Shown here one piece after another: positions 60,930 through 64,000 of a stretch of DNA of 64,000 bases. A program made the position numbers and the translations under genes. The notes beneath the pieces are model-generated. The model did not search any database and was not told the DNA's origin. It was given only the letters and a program-made list of their open reading frames with translations. Positions within the stretch are counted from its first letter, which is position 1. Every line of letters starts with the position of its first letter. The stretch is from Pseudomonadota bacterium. GTDB lineage: Bacteria; Pseudomonadota; Alphaproteobacteria; Rhizobiales; Xanthobacteraceae. Location of the stretch: NCBI GenBank assembly GCA_023451825.1, contig JAEXYA010000070.1, positions 48,089 through 112,088 of the forward strand, in the 5' to 3' direction.

Positions 60930-61148
60930 TCAATTCGTTGAACTCGACGGACGCGACGTTTCAACGGGATGAACCATTGCGGGCTTCTCGGACGCTCGAT
61001 ACTCCGTCACCGCAGAGGGTGAAATCTTCCTGCGTTTTGTAATGAAGTCACAATCGCAGCTCAGGCATTGATAGTGATCGATGGCAATGAATTTACTGCC
61101 TGCTCCGACAAACGTGACCGCTTCCGAACCGCATTCGATGCACAACAT
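60930..61148 (-). CDS. Small zinc-ribbon-like protein
   Basis: 72 residues with two Cys pairs, CIECG (3-7) and CLSCDCD (28-34), spaced as in a four-cysteine zinc ribbon. The C-terminus is Ser/Pro-rich. GGAGG five bases before the ATG strongly supports expression. No function can be named. Confidence 0.65.
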   Translation of the reverse strand: MLCIECGSEAVTFVGAGSKFIAIDHYQCLSCDCDFITKRRKISPSAVTEYRASEKPAMVHPVETSRPSSSTN

Positions 61149-61291
61149 GTCAACCTCCGCAAAGCGGCAATAGTCCCAAGGACACAGGTTGTCTCAAGCG
61201 ATCGAAGCGTCAAAATGACAATCTCGTGTGGCTTCGATTGCAACAAAACAAATCCTGCAGCGAGGCATTTCAGAGCGTTTCACAGTATTTT

Positions 61292-61561
61292 CTACGCAGA
61301 TGATTTTCGGCATTCTGGGCAACTGTCGTTCAAAGATATGTACGTTTCCAGCAGAGCAAGTTCAGCGCCATCGGCAGTTATTTTCGGAAGGTGGTTCATC
61401 CTGCCGATTGCGACAGCGCGTCGCACCGCGGCTTCGTTTGGTTCAGAAAATGTGAGTCCATGCTGCGGGCACTGACGGGCTGCGCCTGCGCGAACCAGCG
61501 TTTGTTGGGCCCATTGGCGCAAGTCGAACTCGTTCGTCGACACCTTTGTTTCTGCCTTCAT
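61292..61561 (-). CDS. Small Cys/His-containing protein, unrecognised
   Basis: 89 residues. CPQHG near residue 31 and CPEC at the C-terminus could bind a metal ion together. ATG 61561 is preferred to TTG 61612, but neither has a clear ribosome-binding site, so this is less certain than its neighbours. The 377 bases from 61562 to 61938 contain only low-quality overlapping frames on both strands and no motif I can support. Confidence 0.45.
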   Translation of the reverse strand: MKAETKVSTNEFDLRQWAQQTLVRAGAARQCPQHGLTFSEPNEAAVRRAVAIGRMNHLPKITADGAELALLETYISLNDSCPECRKSSA

Positions 61562-61938
61562 ATGATCGTTCAAAGTGACTAGGGCCGGCGCAATAAGAGG
61601 TCGTGGGGGCAAGCATCAACCCTCACAGCGCCGCGAAGAGCGCGATGACGAATTGTGTATCGAAAATGAAATAGCTCGGACGCGTGCGCCTTCTTTCCTC
61701 TCAGGTGACTGCCCGGAGCCCTGGTCCTTGCAGAGCCTTGGCACCTTGATCCGGGGCAGCCGTCGATTGAGCGGTCTGTCGGCACGCAGCGATCTATGGG
61801 AGATGATTACCGCAAGCGCGGGGTGTTTCAACAAATCCCGGCTGTTAAGCTTGATGCGGCTAAAAAGGTTAAATCGGGTTACGCACTGGCGGTCGCACTT
61901 TTATCGCCGATCGGGGTTCTCGTGCATGCTCACTTGTA

Positions 61939-62301
61939 TCAGGTGCGGTCCTTCGAGGTGATCGAGACCGCAAAACCTCTGCTTTCAATGGCGTGAATGA
62001 GATCCTCCAGAGAAGCGCTGGCAACGGCGCTCGCATGCGGATCGAACACAGGTGCCACGCTCGCACCTTCGAGGCCAATCTGGCCGTGCAAGAGAAACTC
62101 GCGGGTGACGCCGAGTGCAGTCGCCACGAATTCGAGCGTTTCCTCACGGGGAATGACGCCCTGATGTTCCCAGAACCAGACTGCGGCAGGGGTCACATGT
62201 GACGCCTTGGCGAGGGCGCTGGCGGTGAGCGCACATTTCTTGCGCAGAGCGAGAATGCGGCCGCCGATATGTGAATTCGGTTCGCTCAATAGACGATGCA
62301 T
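61939..62301 (-). CDS. XRE-type helix-turn-helix regulator
   Basis: 120 residues. The HTH_3 domain is in residues 12-75 (GGRILALRKKCALTASALAK, then TPAAVWFWEHQGVIPREETL and ATALGVTREFLL), with a C-terminal region of about 40 residues of unknown role. GGGGGA before ATG 62301 supports the start. The target is unknown. The 190 bases upstream are AT-richer and promoter-like. Confidence 0.75.
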   Translation of the reverse strand: MHRLLSEPNSHIGGRILALRKKCALTASALAKASHVTPAAVWFWEHQGVIPREETLEFVATALGVTREFLLHGQIGLEGASVAPVFDPHASAVASASLEDLIHAIESRGFAVSITSKDRT

Positions 62302-62495
62302 AAGTCCCCCTCGGACGCGATGTCTAACGGGGATAATTAGGCGCGTGCGCAATTGATTGAATTAACGGGCCTTATGCTTCTACCGCACGCAGCTATATAA
62401 AACGGCTTAACCTAAATCGGTGCGTTTTGCGCGGGCACGATTTACGAATAGCCATACGCGCGTCTTTTGTAGGTCAGCCCACATTCGCAGGTTTG

Positions 62496-62750
62496 CTACA
62501 CAGCCGCTGCTTGGCGTTGCGCCCCGGACGGTTCGGTTAGGTCGTCTATCGCGGGTGCCAGCGAAGGCGCATCGATCGTCAGTTCGATATCGGTAATGCG
62601 GTCGAGGAGAACCGCCAAAGCGGGAGGCAGGGTGGCGTAGTCAGCCGCCAATGTCCTCCGCAGATGCCAGCCGATCTCATCGCAGATCGCGCGGCTGTGT
62701 TTGCTGTCGATGCGAATGTCTGCCCGTTGCCGCTGGATACCATGACCCAT
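62496..62750 (-). CDS. Small conserved-type protein, unrecognised
   Basis: 84 residues. HSRAICDEIGWHLRRTLAAD and LPPALAVLLDRITDIE look like a two-helix module found in small Rhizobiales proteins; there is slight resemblance to NepR-type anti-sigma factors, but no PhyR or EcfG gene is adjacent, so I do not assign it. A G-rich stretch precedes ATG 62750. Confidence 0.5.
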   Translation of the reverse strand: MGHGIQRQRADIRIDSKHSRAICDEIGWHLRRTLAADYATLPPALAVLLDRITDIELTIDAPSLAPAIDDLTEPSGAQRQAAAV

Positions 62751-62924
62751 GTGACGGTCCCCCACGCGCAAAGGGTTGAATGAAACGTTTTGGAAAGTGT
62801 GAACCGGTGCGGGTCGGTATCCAGCTTGGTGTGTTTTAAGTAAATTCACCCGCGGTAGCATTAACTAACAAATCACCTCTTCAGCGCAGGATGTCTCCAT
62901 TATTCGCGAGGATGGGGGTCCGTC

Positions 62925-63527
62925 GTGGTTATAGCTTTTACCGTTATTTGTTTTGGTTTGTTCATCAGCTCTATCTGCTCGATCGTCAAATTCTACGTCG
63001 AGCGCCGTTTTCCGCGACGCCTGGTCAAGATCGCGGAGGAGGTGATGCGGGGCGCGCAGCCGAGCCTTGGAACAGCCGAGCGAGCCTATCCGAAAGAGTT
63101 GCTGGCCACCTTCGCAGAGGTTAAGCGACACATTGAGGCGGGCTCGACCAAGCAGGAAGCGGCGCTGTGGGAATTCGGCAATGCCATCGGCGAATCCTGC
63201 CTGAAAAAAGGTTATCTGGAAGGCGTGAAAACCGGCGCTATCCCTGACGGAAAAATTCGCATCGAGGTCACGCTGAACGAATTGCTGCAGATGTCATGGC
63301 TGGCCCATCTCGGTTTCCAGCACATGATGCCAAACTTCCGTGGGATCGAGATTCACCGTTTCAGCGGTGAAGACGATGCGCGCGAAGCCGCGCGTTCGGT
63401 GGCGATGCTGGAATGCGCGCTGCCCAAGACCGAGCGGCCCTTCGGCGACGTCAAGGTGCAGATCCTGACGCGCGACAAGATGATCTCGGACTGGTGGGTC
63501 CCGAAGGTGCAGCTCAAGTCGGCTTAG
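62925..63527 (+). CDS. Unrecognised membrane-anchored protein
   Basis: 200 residues beginning with one membrane helix (VIAFTVICFGLFISSICSIV) and then a soluble, helix-rich domain with EEVMRGAQPSLGTAERAYPK, NELLQMSWLAHLGFQHMM and a C-terminal DWWVPKVQLKSA. The start is a GTG with GGGGG six bases upstream. No family recognised. Confidence 0.6.
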   Translation: MVIAFTVICFGLFISSICSIVKFYVERRFPRRLVKIAEEVMRGAQPSLGTAERAYPKELLATFAEVKRHIEAGSTKQEAALWEFGNAIGESCLKKGYLEGVKTGAIPDGKIRIEVTLNELLQMSWLAHLGFQHMMPNFRGIEIHRFSGEDDAREAARSVAMLECALPKTERPFGDVKVQILTRDKMISDWWVPKVQLKSA

Positions 63528-63611
63528 CCAGATCGACTGCAGCACGCCGCAATGCGCCGAGCGCAGCTCTTTCGAAGTGCAGCGCTCGTCTGTCGTTCAG
63601 GCCTTCAAAAT

Positions 63612-64000
63612 TTACTTGTATGCTGCCGGCGGCGGTATCTGCGCGTCTGCGACCACCGGCGGCGGCATCGGCGGTTCGGCTCGCTGATACAATTCGAGCT
63701 GGCGCATGAAGGCAGCGCCGGCGACCGGGTCACGGAAGTCCCACAGCCTGTTCTTGACCCCTTCAAAGATCAGCGAGTAGACGGCGAGCTGGATGCCTTC
63801 GCGGACAGCGAGGGTGGCCGGCGAATTCTTGGTGAAGCCGAGATCCGCCTGCAGCAGCTTGTCGACCGCCGCAAATTTGAAGCCGGTGCCGCTCATATTC
63901 ACCGAGTAGACAATCTTGGTCGTCGTCACCGACGCCACCACGCGGCCGGTCTGCACGCTGACAGCGCGGAGTGCGACCGTGATGATATCCTGGCGATATT
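63612..64000 (-). CDS. CsgG/HfaB-like secretion lipoprotein, C-terminal part (cut by window edge)
   Basis: The frame is open to base 64000, so the start lies to the right; 129 codons including the stop are visible. ITVALRAVSVQTGRVVASVT, TTKIVYSVNMSGTGFKFAAV and a stretch ending GVKNRLWDF match the CsgG C-terminus, which forms the outer-membrane curli secretion channel in E. coli. The alphaproteobacterial homologue HfaB anchors the Caulobacter holdfast. The N-terminal lipobox cannot be checked. The extra tail is Pro-rich (PPMPPPVVADAQIPPPAAYK). Confidence 0.82.
   Translation of the reverse strand, partial: YRQDIITVALRAVSVQTGRVVASVTTTKIVYSVNMSGTGFKFAAVDKLLQADLGFTKNSPATLAVREGIQLAVYSLIFEGVKNRLWDFRDPVAGAAFMRQLELYQRAEPPMPPPVVADAQIPPPAAYK

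Noticed and set aside
61575..61961. 128-residue plus-strand frame
   Set aside because: No motif, no ribosome-binding site and unusual composition; treated as non-coding.
61796..61996. 66-residue plus-strand frame with a hydrophobic centre
   Set aside because: No ribosome-binding site, and it overlaps the 3' end of the XRE-type gene, which has better support.
62496..62750. NepR anti-sigma factor
   Set aside because: Only weak resemblance, and no PhyR, EcfG or sensor kinase gene lies next to it.

Overview
The window is GC-rich, densely coded DNA that looks like the chromosome of a Nitrobacteraceae alphaproteobacterium (Bradyrhizobium / Rhodopseudomonas / Afipia type). The reasons are three complete Liv-type (HAAT) ABC uptake operons within 23 kb, several families of short palindromic intergenic repeats of the kind common in that group, an ADP-heptose and GDP-fucose envelope gene set, and many short Rhizobiales-style conserved proteins. 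The assignment rests on gene style, not on any search. I saw no rRNA, tRNA, CRISPR array, prophage or insertion sequence.

Layout. 1-4.2 kb: the end of a surface-sugar locus (gmd 3' end, fcl, an AGE-family sugar isomerase, an FkbM methyltransferase and GtrA). 4.2-6.2 kb: a PaaK-like adenylate-forming enzyme and a TVP38/DedA-like membrane protein. 6.2-30.9 kb: three Liv transporter operons. Operon 1 (minus) encloses an acyl-CoA ligase and diverges from a Crp-type regulator. Operon 2 (minus) is led by a hemD-like gene and a two-domain CoA transferase. Operon 3 (plus) diverges from a MarR regulator and ends with a MetE-like protein. purU and a small lipoprotein lie between operons 2 and 3. 31.1-36.5 kb: a 1783-residue autotransporter whose passenger begins with a ParB-like (ParBc_2) domain. 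36.7-37.4 kb: a broken two-gene module with a nucleotidyltransferase remnant. 37.4-43.1 kb: ugd, then a helix-turn-helix/methyltransferase-like fusion gene ahead of metK and ahcY. 43.3-47.1 kb: a flavin-dependent oxidoreductase, an FAH-family hydrolase and an MsbA-like exporter. 47.2-59.3 kb: envelope sugar genes (galE, a GT4 transferase, gmhB, waaF, hldD, hldE, a WbpM/CapD-like dehydratase, a WecA-like transferase, a UDP-glucuronate epimerase and manC). 59.3-63.5 kb: a run of small, mostly unrecognised genes. Right edge: the C-terminus of a CsgG/HfaB-like secretion lipoprotein.

How the genes work together. The envelope genes supply ADP-heptose (hldE, gmhB, hldD) and its transferase (waaF), UDP-galactose and UDP-glucuronate/galacturonate (galE, ugd, epimerase), and GDP-mannose to GDP-fucose (manC, gmd, fcl) for LPS core and O-antigen or capsule, with WecA-like and WbpM-like enzymes for chain initiation. 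The Liv operons couple uptake of unidentified (probably organic-acid or amino-acid-like) compounds to CoA activation. metK and ahcY form the SAM cycle.

The observations most worth a second look are: the fusion gene ahead of metK-ahcY, which has phased inverted boxes in its leader and may be a SAM- or SAH-sensing regulator; the ParBc_2 domain in a secreted autotransporter; a palindromic repeat directly after the binding-protein gene in all three Liv operons; and an ATPase subunit with arginine in place of the Walker A lysine.
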